Part shown: positions 1 through 10,938 of the stretch, piece after piece
Numbering within the stretch: the stretch's first letter is position 1
Layout: every line of letters begins with the position of its first letter
Source of the DNA: Ophryocystis elektroscirrha
Taxonomy: Eukaryota; Apicomplexa; Conoidasida; Neogregarinorida; Ophryocystidae
Length of the DNA stretch: 24,634 nucleotides
Direction: 5' to 3'
NCBI GenBank assembly: GCA_030141585.1
Contig: JAQIFP010000019.1
Coordinates: forward strand, 143,966-168,599
Translations under genes and position numbers: made by a program
Notes under the pieces: model-generated
The model's input: the letters and a program-made list of their open reading frames with translations, nothing else
Database searches by the model: none
Told to the model about the DNA's origin: nothing

Positions 1-3000
1 TGTAAATTTATTTGTAAAGCCAAATCATACAGCTTGTAATAACTAACATCATAGACTAATGTCTGAAATTCTATGGATTTGGTGGGATATTTAAATAAAG
101 TATTTTTAGATATATCTTCTAAAATTTTTTCTGCTTTAGGTCGGTCATTTGGTAAAAATATATAATAGCTTTCTAAATAAGCATATATGTAAATTCTGTA
201 TACATACTTGTATTTGGGTTGCTAGTAAATCCGTTTAATATTAAAGCATCTAAAACCTATTGATATGTACATATAAAATATGATATACTTCTTTATTGTT
301 CTCATAAAATTTTACCGATATCCTCATTGAGCTATCTGATATACCAACTCCCCACAAATACACTAATAAAGGGTCTGGATTATGTTTTAGAAATTCGTTT
401 TTATAAACTCTTTTCTTTTGTTCTACATCATCGGTTAACAGCATTTTTGGCAGAGCTAACTGCAAAATATAGTTAAATTAATGTTTCTGTTATCCAATTT
501 CAATATATTAATAAATTACAAATAAACCATTTTTTATTAATTATTTTTTTAATTAATAACATATATATATATCTATATATATATATATAGATATAAAATA
601 AAGTTTTCTATAATTATTAATATTATTTAATATGTTAAAACTATAGGTTATACTTACATGAATCCATTTATGAAGCTGCTCTTCAGTATATATATCACTG
701 ATATCTCTAGGCCTTTCTACATTAGGTGCCTTTATAGGCCAAACCATCATATAATCTTTATAAAATGGTTTCAAGAATAAATTAACTAGTGTTTTTCTTT
801 CATTTTTGACTTCTGAGTGAAACAACGGATTGGGAATGTGCATTAAGATCAAAAAAACTATTATACAAAGCTAATATAAGGAAATTTGAGCAAAAACATT
901 TCATTACTAATTGATAAGGTGTTTTCTTCATGTGATATCTAAATTCTTCATATTGCATATAAAATGTATTGGGACGATTGTGTTCAAAAGATTGCGTCAA
1001 AGCAAGGAACTTATTGTCTATGTCTTGCACTTTTTCCAAGGCAATTTGCTTATTTTTAAGTTTTTGCTTTTTAAGATTTGCAGGTGATTTTTCATTGATG
1101 TCATTTGAAGTAAAGCCTTGCCAGCTAAAGTAAGTTTATACAGGATTTTTACTAACCTGGGTTGACTTCCTATATTATGGACATTCCCGTGTATATCTTG
1201 AATATAATTCTATTAAAAAATTAAATAGTATTATTTTTGATAGCTAATATATTTATGGATATACTTAATTAATTACGACAAGTACAAATAGTGGCATTAA
1301 GTAACAGTTCATTATAAAGCTATTCAGCTTGAAGTAAAAACTCATTAATAATAATAATAATAATTTATAAGCACTGTTATAGGCTTCAATTATCAATGAC
1401 ATTAAATGTAGTATATAAGAATGTATATTATATACTATAAATATACAATTTTTGTATTTAGTAATTATATAATTACATTCTGGTTTTCCTTCCAAGAATC
1501 GTCAACAACGTAATCTTCAGGTATATATTGTTCGTTTGTACTTTTATTTTCTGACTTATTTTTGATCCATGAAACTAAGTTTAGCAATAATATATATTTA
1601 ACTTACAGAATTTTTGAGTTTTTCGAATGATTCTTAGACACCCATACCGATATATTTTCTTAAACTCATACACTGGTGGATTTTGTAATAGATAATCATC
1701 ATAAACCTTTATCAAAATACAAGTATTTTAGTAAAGTTTATATGTATAAATAAAAATATATAATCGTATTATAATAAAAATTTATTATATATAATAAAAT
1801 TTATATATATTATATACATTATAAATATTATATATGTAATATATAATATATTATATATAATAATGACTATTTAATATATATATATATAACATATAGTATA
1901 CAATATATAATATATAGTATATAATATATTGTATTATATAACTATTATATATCATATATGAATACATATATATATATATATCATTTGTATAATTAAAGAA
2001 AAAAAGTATGTATATGTAATACAATATAGTTAATGTATGCTGCTAACAGCTTATACGTTTGATATTCACCTTTTGATAACGAGAAGCAAATTCTACAAAA
2101 TACATGGCAGGGAAAAGAATATGGTTTAGCAATATAAAAAAAAATATAGTGATCTGGGATAGAATGGAATTATCTTGAGTTTGGATATTTCTAAGTGTCT
2201 GAAAACATTCTTTCAAGATAAATAATTACTGTGAAAAAACATTGCTTAAATGTAGTTAAAAAACTGTTTTTAAATCCAGCAAAGTATTGATCATCAGAAG
2301 CATATAATGCAGAGTTCCAAACGGTAAATACTATAAAAAATAAATTGCTCCCGTCATTCAAAGTATACGAAAATATAAATAATGTTATATAATAATGGAT
2401 ATGCTTGAATATTATATTTGAAAAATATATTGCATATATACATTAACATATTAAAATTATATCCAGCTAAATAATAATGCAATTATGTATTTCTAAGTCT
2501 TTACTTGATATACTTTTAACTGCTTTTCTATTAAGGGAAGTTTTATAGTATAAAAAAATAATTAAGTTATATGGGAATATACTTACATATTGTAAAGACA
2601 ATTTGCAATATAAATATTGAGAGAGAATGTCGAAACCATATTGGTATTGTTGCTGCTACAACGTATACTTCTGCTTCATTTGATAATATCAAGTATCTAG
2701 ATTATATGTGGTACTTATTAACTTACTTGTTCAACAAAAACACTAATCCAAAGCAAGAAATTGTATGAAATATTCTCAAAGTATTTCTAAGCCTTTTAAG
2801 TGTTCGGAATGCATCAAAAACGCGAATAAAAACAGCCTAGAAATGGAAAAAAGTTGTTAAGTAAATAATTGTGCATGAATAGTTTATTATACAAATTTTC
2901 CGCCTATATAAAATTTTATACAAATTTTGTATAGAATATCAATATATACATAATTTATTCAATAAATAAGATTACCTCATTAGTATTAATCATTGTATAG

Positions 3001-3284
3001 TTTTCTATCAAGTTAATATCCTTTCCAACAGTTACAGCATTGCCAGCAAGGCTGGAAGCTGAAGAGAAATTGAGTTTTCTGGAGTGTAGAAAAGCCACGT
3101 TATTTAAAATTACAACACAGACTATCAAAAAATAAAACCCAGCATTAGAAAAAAGCTGCCATACTTTTAAAAACGTTATTCCTTTCAACTCTGATTATAT
3201 ACATTATATTAATTATATTAATTATATTAATTATATTAATTATATTAATTATATTAATTATATTAATTATATTAATTATATATG

Positions 3285-3340
<56 letters not shown>

Positions 3341-5612
3341 ATTACTATTTATAATATACATTAATTTCATAAATTTAATTGTTATTCTGAGAGTGAAATA
3401 AATTTTTATAATTTATGTTATAATCTTTGTATATCGTTATTACTTTCTTCATACGCTTTGGGAAGGTGATTTACTATTGCAATTATGGAGTACAGGATAA
3501 GAAGTATAGAGTAAATGATTTGCATAACGGTAAAACCATTTTCAATGTTTACATGCGTTATAATAAGATCATGATGTATATATCCCGATGACTCCAACAT
3601 GACAACTAACCTGAGAAGAAAAAAAATACTGAATAAAAAAATGGACGGCCAGGGCATCGATCCCTGTACCTCTCGCATGCAAAGCGAGCGCTCTACCATT
3701 TGAGCTAGACGCCCTTACTCAATATATGCCGTGGTTTTTGCTTTAACATTATAAGTGAAAAACTCTAACACTACGCTTGCAGTGTGGCGGTCAAAAGGAT
3801 TATTCATAAACTTTTGTTCAAGAGATTTCTGTTGGTATATAATTATTAAAAATGTTACATTAAACGTTGCAGGATTAGTGGCAGTAAACCAATAAACAAA
3901 ACCCCCATATCTTCGGTATCCTAGAGATGAATTTTGAGGAGGTATTTCTTCCCTAAATGAATTCAAACGCTTATATGGAGAAATAACTGGATACACCCAA
4001 GCCTATATATATATATATACATTTTAATATTGTTATACGTCTTTGAAAAACCCTTTAAAAACTGCATCTGTACTCTTTGCAGCGCGTCTTTCGGTCATTC
4101 GTATACCGCCACTAATTATATTGTATTTTGCCACAGCTGGTAACAATTTGCCTAAGCTCTATAAAACAAAGCAACTTTTAATTATTTATCCAACATGTTG
4201 AAACATACGGTATTATAATGTAAATTGCACATGATTTTATCAATATTTAATAATATATATCAATTACCATATGTATATATAAATATACGATATACCATAA
4301 GATGTCTAATTAATAGATACTATGTTTATATATCATGCCTATAGCTTTGTATATGATATCCATAAGTTCACGCTAAAGAAATGTCCGCTGTATTAAGTTA
4401 TAAAACCCATGTTGTATATAATTAAATATACTATTATAATTAATTATACTATTATAATTAATTATATTACTATAATTAAATGTATATACCATAACTATTA
4501 TATATATTATGATAATAGAATATCTAATCAAGCATTATTTACTGCATTTCTTTTCATTTATCTTTATTAATATACTTTTTTAATACCCTGATTGCAATTT
4601 ATACTAAAATAATTAATTAAGTACAATTAATTAATTAATTATTATTACAAATAATTAAATAATTAATCACTATTACATTTATTCCTTGTCATGTGTGTCT
4701 AAACTTTACACATAGAAAAAAACTTATATGTGTATAAACAAATTATTTAATACTTAATTTAATGTATAATTCAATATATACATATTTGTATATATACATG
4801 GTAAAAATAAGACGTACTTGAAAACACCATGCGGAAAAAGCCTCAGTCGTGGTAAGATTAGATATAGTTGTCCATTCTTCGAGCATGATAAGATTACTGC
4901 TTGATATATTTGTGCCTCTACTTTCAAAAGGATTAAACTTTTCAATTTCTATAGCAGCTCGTAAAGGTAGAATATCGAAATGTCCGAAATTCGGTACAAT
5001 ATATAAACATGTGTATATTATGTAGGTTATAAAAACGCATATATATAGAAGAATAGAATAACTAAAAGTACGCTCATTTTTATTCTCCAAATTGACATTT
5101 TTAAGAAACCGTGTCCAATGTGTAAAATCCACAGGAAATATCAAATACCGCATAAGTTGATTATTTTCAACAGGTTGTTCATTTTTTATGGAAAATCCAA
5201 ACTCCTTCACTTCATATTCGTTTATTAACTCTTCATTTTCTTCTATGGATTCCTCTTTTTCGGTGACGTCAAACTTAACATTTTTTTCTGTTCGAGAGTG
5301 AGTTTTTTTAAGTGTGCTTGTCAACTCTTTTTTTACTGCCTCATTATTGTGATTTATTTTTTTTTTATTTCTTGGTTTTCTTTTTCTTATTTCATTATTT
5401 GACTGATTTACAATATTCTCCGATTTCTTCGTTATCAGATTATCAGCTGATACGTTATTGTTCGAATATTGTTCATTTTCTAATATCCTGCTCTCTAGAT
5501 TTAAATCAGCTGAGTTTGGTGCTTGTGATTGACGCTTTTTTATCAAATTTTGATAAACCTCTTCATCAATCGGCGGGGGCGGTGATAGCAATAATTTATC
5601 ATGATTTTCCAT
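1..5612 (-). CDS. Tandem polycystin-like (PKD2/TRPP-type) cation channel, 3' end beyond window
   Basis: A multi-pass membrane cation channel of the polycystin family. I model 17 exons: 5612-4818, 4158-4039, 4002-3719, 3610-3444, 3190-2976, 2836-2727, 2696-2587, 2330-2230, 2198-2070, 1706-1607, 1574-1477, 1209-1157, 1124-908, 870-658, 459-289, 256-208 and 172 to the edge. All phases agree, giving 1034 codons without a stop. The start ATG at 5612 opens a charged cytosolic N-terminus of about 180 residues. Unit 1 has TM1 (about 183-206), an extracellular TOP/polycystin-like region (to about 425, including the stretch ending FFTYNVKAKTTAYIELVV), further membrane segments (about 426-448, 471-490), a basic S4-like stretch, S5 and a pore helix (about 588-634) and an S6 segment FFFILLNHILFPAMYF. 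After a hydrophilic linker, a second TM1-like segment (about 832-848) and a second TOP-like region (SKNTLFKYPTKSIEFQTLVYD) follow. Membership of the family is well supported; ion selectivity cannot be read. Confidence 0.75.
1707..2069 (-). other. Long AT-rich intron 9 of the channel gene
   Basis: This 363-nt intron lies between the S6 exon and the linker exon. It is almost pure A/T with many TATATA runs (1790-2000). I see no coding signal or RNA gene in it. Confidence 0.6.
3203..3340. repeat. 9-bp ATTAATTAT tandem array followed by a TA tract (intron 4 of the channel gene)
   Basis: About nine direct copies of a 9-bp unit (ATTAATTAT phase) lie at about 3203-3283. They are followed by a nearly pure TA dinucleotide tract to about 3340. 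Both sit in the 253-nt intron 3191-3443 of the polycystin-like gene. Confidence 0.9.
3635..3641 (-). terminator. Pol III oligo-T terminator of tRNA-Ala
   Basis: Seven consecutive T on the minus strand follow the discriminator base directly. This fits RNA polymerase III termination. The same T-rich stretch, together with a second T8 run just downstream, also makes up the pyrimidine tract before the CAG acceptor of the host intron at 3611-3613. Confidence 0.7.
3642..3714 (-). tRNA. tRNA-Ala (anticodon TGC)
   Basis: A 73-nt cloverleaf can be folded by eye on the minus strand. It has a 7-bp acceptor stem, D stem GCTC/GAGC, anticodon stem CTCGC/GCGAG around loop TTTGCAT (anticodon TGC), T stem CAGGG/CCCTG and discriminator A73. 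The acceptor stem carries a G3-U70 wobble pair, the classic identity element for alanyl-tRNA synthetase. One acceptor position (T6-C67) is mismatched. The internal promoter resembles A box TAGCTCAAATGG and B box GGATCGATGCC, the latter of the form seen in plant tRNA-Ala. A run of seven T follows directly and would end Pol III transcription. The gene lies wholly inside intron 3 of the polycystin-like gene, in the same orientation, and starts 4 nt after the intron's first base. Confidence 0.93.
4159..4817 (-). other. Long AT-rich intron 1 of the channel gene
   Basis: This 659-nt intron has donor GTACGT after residue 265 and acceptor TATAG before the next TOP-domain exon. It holds short TATTATAATTAAT-like repeats (4429-4480) and AATTAATT runs (4610-4640). 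I see no exon or RNA gene inside it. Confidence 0.6.
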
Positions 5613-5981
5613 GACGAATTTATATTAATTTTTTAATAGATAATTTTTTAGGTTTTGATATAATTTTTGCGTTTCATGCTACATAATAAATAACTCGTAG
5701 CATAATTTATCATTACATCAAAAAAAATTCTTATGAATTTATAGAATACAATTCTTTAGGTTGAATCATAAGTTTTAAAGAAAAATAGTTAATTAAATAT
5801 GAAAACTGTTATATATTGAAGAATTATAAATAAATTAATTTATTAACTCGAAGAATTTAAAATATGTTAACATTGCAAAATTTACTAAATTTCATGTCTT
5901 AACAGAAAAAATACAAATTATATCGGAATGTAAAGTTCAATTTATTCTACCTTCAAATTTTGAGTCACTAATCAGTTATTT
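5613..5981. promoter_or_regulatory. Shared divergent upstream region (channel gene / PIG-C)
   Basis: 369 bp separate two divergent start codons, the channel ATG on the minus strand and the PIG-C ATG on the plus strand. Any promoters for both genes must lie here or within the 5' ends. The stretch is AT-rich and no specific motif can be named. Confidence 0.5.
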
Positions 5982-8278
5982 ATGACAAAGCCTCCTTGGG
6001 AACGTGTTCTATATAAACGACAATGTTATGATGACGATTATATAAGTCCTGAGTTCATGGAGCAGCTAAAAGCGAGATACAGTAATTCACATAAAATACG
6101 TAATTCAGTTCAACACGTATAAATGCGTGTTGTTGTAAGTTAATATCATGTTGGACAAAGCTTAATTATTTAATAATAGTATTTTGATTTTAGTTCCAAA
6201 AAAGAAAAGAAGCTTTAAAAGCGTAGTTCATTATCTTGGAGTTGCTTTGTTATTAATGGTTCTCCAATTCGTACTCATTTTAACTGTATGGTGTCGGTGT
6301 TTTCCTCAAGAAACTGCTCCACTTTACCTTCCAGAAATTTCATCTACGTAATATAATTTAATTAATATACACTTATAACACTCAAAGGAAATAAGTCATT
6401 AATAAATTATATATAATCACATTTATACAATCATATATCATTTATGCTTTATTCACAGCAAAATAATAAAATTGATTTTCTTTTATACGAAATAGCATAC
6501 GTTTATTTAACTGTATAAAATTATGTTTTATTCAATAATTTAACAATTGTTTCAGTAACAGAAAAAATATGTTTATATATATAGCTAGTAATATATATAT
6601 ATATATATATTATATTCAAGATAAATTTGTATTAAATTATCAATTATACTTGAATTTAGATTATATATTTATAAATATCTGTTTTTGTATGTTGACAAAT
6701 ATAAAGAGAATATCTATAAGAGTAGCAATTTTTATTTAGAACAAATATAATAATTATATTTTCCTTTCTTAAGTAAAAAAAGACAATTATTAAATACAAT
6801 TATAATTTATACATTATCTTGTAAAACATATAATTTTATTTCACGTATATTTGTTAATACTAAAATATGTATATATAACCAAATAGAAACAATGCAATAT
6901 TATGTTAATACTATAATTATTGTCTGATTTGAGATACATGACAAAGAACATTATATTAAGTATATTTATGTATAAAAATTATAATTTACATTCAAGTAGC
7001 TATTAATTTATTCGTTAAATTAATTTGCTTTTTGCAGGCAGCTGAATGTGTTTAATGTAGTAGCGTTTCTGATTGGGTAAGATTTATTTGAGCTGAGGGT
7101 ACAAACAATAGGTGCTTAATTCATAATTATAATGATGGAAGAGAAAAAAGGTTTAATTACAACGAATTCCTTTCAAAATTAACTTCCGCTATGAAAATGG
7201 AGTTTATTATATTCGTATATATAAAGTCTGAATATATCTAACTGTAAATTTAGATATTTGCTCCGGTATTTCAAAATCTGACAGTTGTGTATTCTAAAAC
7301 CACATATACTGTTTCAGTGCTATGTAAAAATATTGTTACTGCTCATCTAAATAGGTTGCTTTATTTTATATTTAATGACTGCAGACCATTTATTCATTTT
7401 TACATGCAGTAATGCTCCCTTGAAAACAATCAAGTCTCCTTTAAACGTCAGTGCTGCAACATATGCTATAACTCTTCTTGCTGCTCAAATAAGATCTATT
7501 GAAAAAAGTTTTACATTCATTACTTTTGCTAATTTGTAAATATAAACAACTAATTAATCGATTCAGTAGAATGCTTTTTATGCATCCACACTTTTGCAAA
7601 GTATTACAGGTAATTTTATTATCAAAATTTTATTTAAATTATTCGAATAACACATATATTATTAAACAAAATTTATTTTAATATTATTTTGTTGATTTTA
7701 ATATGTTTTAACTACTATTATAAATTTAAACAAGAAGATAATTCAAAGTAACATATATAAGTTTATTTAATCATATCAAAATTCTTTTAATGGAATTTAA
7801 GAAGGCAAAAATTACATGCATGTTAGATTTCACAGATAACTTAAAAAAGTATACTCTAAAAATAAAAGTTACTCTTATTACTAAACATATATTATAATAT
7901 ATGATATTATTATATCATATATGATAAGTTTTTTTTTACGAATGAAACGTTTAGCAATTATTTAAAAGTAATATTTATCAAATTTGCAGCATAATTTTCC
8001 TCTAATATTCTACGTTTTTTACATACCGTTATTAATAAGTATATCGCAGTTTTTATTGCTTGGATTGCTTAAATATTCAGTTCCTATTTATTTATTTATG
8101 TAAGATAACACCCATTCCATAATTAAATGTAGAGTGTTTGATTTTCTAATTGTCTTTCCTTATATGTTTGCTGTTGCCCAGCGTTACCAAAAGTGTTCAA
8201 ATACCACACATTTATTTTTGCTTTAGAAAAATAGATGGCCCATGGATTATTAGATACAAATCAAAGAATACTATTTGA
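5982..8278 (+). CDS. PIGC: GPI-GlcNAc transferase subunit PIG-C/GPI2
   Basis: A multi-pass ER membrane subunit of the complex that adds GlcNAc to phosphatidylinositol, the first step of GPI-anchor synthesis. Nine exons: 5982-6081, 6194-6347, 7038-7076, 7112-7214, 7254-7323, 7355-7535, 7567-7609, 7990-8099 and 8227-8278, giving 283 residues (the human protein has about 297). The N-terminus PPWERVLYKRQCYDDDYISP matches the family signature W-x-x-[IV]-L-Y-x-R-Q-x-x-x-D-[ND]-Y. Later blocks also match: FLIGCLIHNYNDGREKR, IFAPVFQNLTVVYSKTTYTV, SPLNVSAATYAITLLAAQI and the C-terminal IDGPW. Four introns are only 31-39 nt. The gene diverges from the channel gene and converges on the small secreted-protein gene, 78 bp away. 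The last junction (8099/8227) leaves about seven residues fewer than the human protein, so a short exon could be missing. Confidence 0.87.
6348..7037 (+). other. Long intron 2 of PIG-C
   Basis: This 690-nt intron lies between the second and third PIG-C exons; the protein joins smoothly across it. It is almost pure A/T with a TA tract at about 6592-6612. I see no second gene or RNA gene in it. Confidence 0.6.
7610..7989 (+). other. AT-rich intron 7 of PIG-C
   Basis: This 380-nt intron has donor GTAATT and acceptor TTTGCAG. It holds a short ATATGATAT inverted-repeat-like stretch near 7890-7925 and nothing coding. Confidence 0.55.
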
Positions 8279-8356
8279 TTCTTTATTGCCCTCCATAAAT
8301 TCTTTAAATGTTAGCATGGAAGTTTGGCAAGCATGAACTAATTCAGGGAAACTCTA

Positions 8357-8714
8357 TTAATTTTTTCTATTATATAGTACAATTACTTTAACAGCGTTTT
8401 TTTTTTTCTCTACACATCTTTCAATATACGGGTCGTAATATTCATCAAACAAATCACATATAAGAGGAGATAAACATTCTATTACTATAATTACGCATAA
8501 ATCTTTCAAATCTCTACCTTTTGGGTCATTGAAAATATATTTACGTAGATTTTCAATTATTATAGATTGAGAATCTGTAGTCTTTAATTTGATATTTTGA
8601 ATTACCAGATAATAAATTTTTATAAGCTTCATAACTCAAAATTTCATTATTATCTATTGAAACAGTTGGACATAATACATATGTGATAAACAATAAAAAA
8701 TAAAAATTAATCAT
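8357..8714 (-). CDS. Small secreted protein of unknown function
   Basis: Two exons (8714-8606, 8574-8357) separated by a 31-nt GT-AG intron give a 108-residue protein. Without splicing, the upstream frame stops after about 53 codons, so the join is supported by reading-frame continuity. The start MINFYFLLFITYVLCPTVS looks like a cleavable signal peptide. The mature part is mostly helical-looking and charged, with cysteines in LCVIIVIECL, LICDLFDEYYD and ERCVEKKK, and ends in a Lys/Asn-rich tail. I do not recognise the family. It converges with PIG-C across 78 bp. A secreted lineage-specific protein is possible, but nothing shows its role. The coding call itself is moderately secure. Confidence 0.55.
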
Positions 8715-9057
8715 TTATTCCGGATATGTTTGTAGAATTGAAATCCCGAATTATGAAATTTTCTGATAATTTAAAATTTATGCAGTTACATCAAATTTAA
8801 GTCCATATGATAGAACGTCAGACTTTAATGTGTCAATCTAGATAAAGCAAATTAAAATATCCCATAAAAAAAGTAAAACTCAATATACACGTTTTTAGAT
8901 TAGATTTATGAAAATTACATTTTTAGTTATTAATATATACTAAACATACTTAATTATTTTATTAATAAAATTAAATAATATAATAATAATAAAATCAAAT
9001 AAAAAAAAAAATTTAGTATTAAATTATTATTTATTTGTGCAATTATTAATGTATACT
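8715..9057. other. Intergenic region between VDAC and the small secreted-protein gene
   Basis: 343 bp of AT-rich sequence between two minus-strand genes. It should hold the 3' UTR of the porin and the promoter of the small secreted-protein gene. There is a poly-A run near 9000-9010. I see no further gene. Confidence 0.5.
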
Positions 9058-10666
9058 TTAAATAAAACTACACAAAGTTGGTGCATTCAGTTTAATCTGT
9101 TAAATACCATAAATTATATTTATTTATAATAATTCTTTAATTTGAATTTGTATAATTTTGAGAAGTAAACTGTAGATAAAGTACTGAATAATACTGGGTG
9201 TTATTTAATATTAAGTAGAGTGTAAAATCAACATAATTTAGTAAAGTTATTTGAAAGAATAGACACGTATGCGGTTACCTCTGTTCCAAGTATAGCAACG
9301 ACGCTGTCATTGACTGGATGACGAAGTGAAAGAGAAAGTCTGGCGTTGTGACTAAGTTTCGCTCTAAGCACGCTTTTGGAGGGTTTATTTTCATTTGGAA
9401 GAGGAACTTTGCCAATTAAAGCAATTTGTGTATCAGCAGATTCAATATGGTGCGAAATTTCCGCTCCGTATTCGGCAGCGTCTTTTTTATAATGTACGAA
9501 TCCTATTAGTTTGGCAATAGCGGATTTCTCCTCTGGAGCTGTTAACATACCAACCGTATATGTTGAAGCATCAATTGCTTGCTGTGTAACAGAAACACCC
9601 ATTTTATATTTTATTGACTCTGAAGCGTTCTGTAATTTGCCGGACATCTCCAAAGCTAAACGTGCCATAACTGATTCCCTAACAGGCACCGTAAAGACAG
9701 CTGAAGTTGTTAGCATATTGCTGAAAGGTAGCAAACTCATTTTCACTTTTGGAGACAACTTGTTCTTTATTGCAGGGGGACGGTATTCTGCATTAACCTC
9801 TAATTGACTCTTTAGAGAATCTGGGGTATTGTGTCTCCTTTCGATATGTGCTCCCATAGTTGTGAATGGCAAAAATTTAGGCTACACAAATAAGTATATA
9901 TATTAATTAATAATAAATATCAATAAATAATATATATTGATAAATAATATAAATTAACATATATAATAAAATAATATTAATTGACATTTTTACTTAAAAA
10001 AATAATATTTTTTAATATATAATATATATATATAGTCAACTACAAAATAATCTTCTTTATATATAATTATGATTAGTTAGATTTTTCACATTTATAGCTT
10101 TATTGTGAAGTATTACTAATTAATAATTCATTTATAAGTAATATATCAATATATAATCTGTTTACTTTCAATATATACACACATATATTGGTTCTTAAAT
10201 AATTATTATTAAGCTTACTTGAAAGCGAAGGTTTGAAGCTATGGATGTGGTGTTTACAGTGAGGTCTCCAGATCCCCATGGTATGGAAAATCGAAATAAA
10301 GGATTTGCAGTAAAAAGACCGGAATGATTTGTAAAAATGTTATAGTTAAGGTTCTACAAACTCAATTTTAAAGAAATCTTAATAATAATAATATATATAT
10401 ATATATATATATATACTAATTTATGTATATAATATATATCTAAATAATATCAAGAGAAATCTGATATTTTTCTAATTTACGAGTATAATTAATTTAATAG
10501 TTGCTATGAATTATTACGGGCGCTGATTTTCCTATATTAAGATTCACATGCCAAGGTTTTTCATGTGGAAACGGTTCTCGAAAAAACCCTATTGAAATTG
10601 AATATAAAATAAATATTTTATATATTTACCACCAGTATTATGATATACATCGTTAAATACACTCAT
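9058..10666 (-). CDS. Mitochondrial outer-membrane porin (VDAC family)
   Basis: A 294-residue beta-barrel voltage-dependent anion channel that would pass metabolites across the mitochondrial outer membrane. Exons: 10666-10630, 10588-10518, 10353-10219, 9881-9279 and 9096-9058. The N-terminus has MSVFNDVYHNTG then FPHEKPWHVNLNI, like the N-terminal helix and first strand of VDACs. Near the C-terminus, YGAEISHHIESADTQIAL and LRAKLSHNARLSLSLRHPV align by eye with the plant VDAC stretch that precedes the last strands. Length fits the family (about 280). Alternating polar and apolar residues run throughout, with no hydrophobic TM helix. The last intron is uncertain. Reading through the GAG|GTAACC donor instead gives a different 17-residue tail that ends at 9228. 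Presence of a porin implies a retained mitochondrion. Confidence 0.78.
9882..10218 (-). other. AT-rich intron 3 of VDAC
   Basis: This 337-nt intron has donor GTAAGC and acceptor TGTGTAG. It is rich in ATATA and AATTAAT runs. I see nothing coding in it. Confidence 0.55.
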
Positions 10667-10938
10667 GGCTATATTAGATATATTACTGTACAAAAAGGTT
10701 CATTACTACAGTTTCTAAGATATATATATGAACTTTTCATATTACATGTACGTTTCATGTATTTTGGTTCATAAAATTAGATGAATGATGATACAAATCT
10801 ATTAGTGTGTGATACATAAGACTAAATCTAAAGATTGTATATTCAACTATTATTATAATATATGCACATATAAAACACAGATAAATACATAAAAAAATCC
10901 AAAAAAAAAAGTGAATAAATCGCATCAAAAATAATACG

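Larger units (their letters stand above)
3611..3718 (-). other. tRNA-hosting intron 3 of the polycystin-like gene
   Basis: This 108-nt phase-2 intron has donor GTAAGG and acceptor TTCTCAG. Splicing joins the TOP-domain half ending AYI to the half beginning LVVMLES, completing a Glu codon across the junction. Both flanks align with the same polycystin region, so it is a true intron and not a gene boundary. It consists almost entirely of the tRNA-Ala gene plus its terminator and pyrimidine tract. Confidence 0.85.

Noticed and set aside
2571..2768. Plus-strand 65-residue open frame.
   Set aside because: It overlaps, in antisense, two phased exons (2836-2727 and 2696-2587) of the channel gene.
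3418..3714. Reading the exon 4 frame through the tRNA region as protein (start MVERSLCMREVQG).
   Set aside because: Those residues are a translation of the tRNA-Ala gene and intron. The exon begins at 3610 after a CAG acceptor.
6348..7037. Possible hidden gene or ncRNA in the long PIG-C intron.
   Set aside because: Only AT-rich sequence with stops in every frame is seen; no tRNA or conserved-looking segment.
9511..9807. Plus-strand 98-residue open frame.
   Set aside because: Antisense to the main exon of the porin gene, which has clear family similarity; no independent support.
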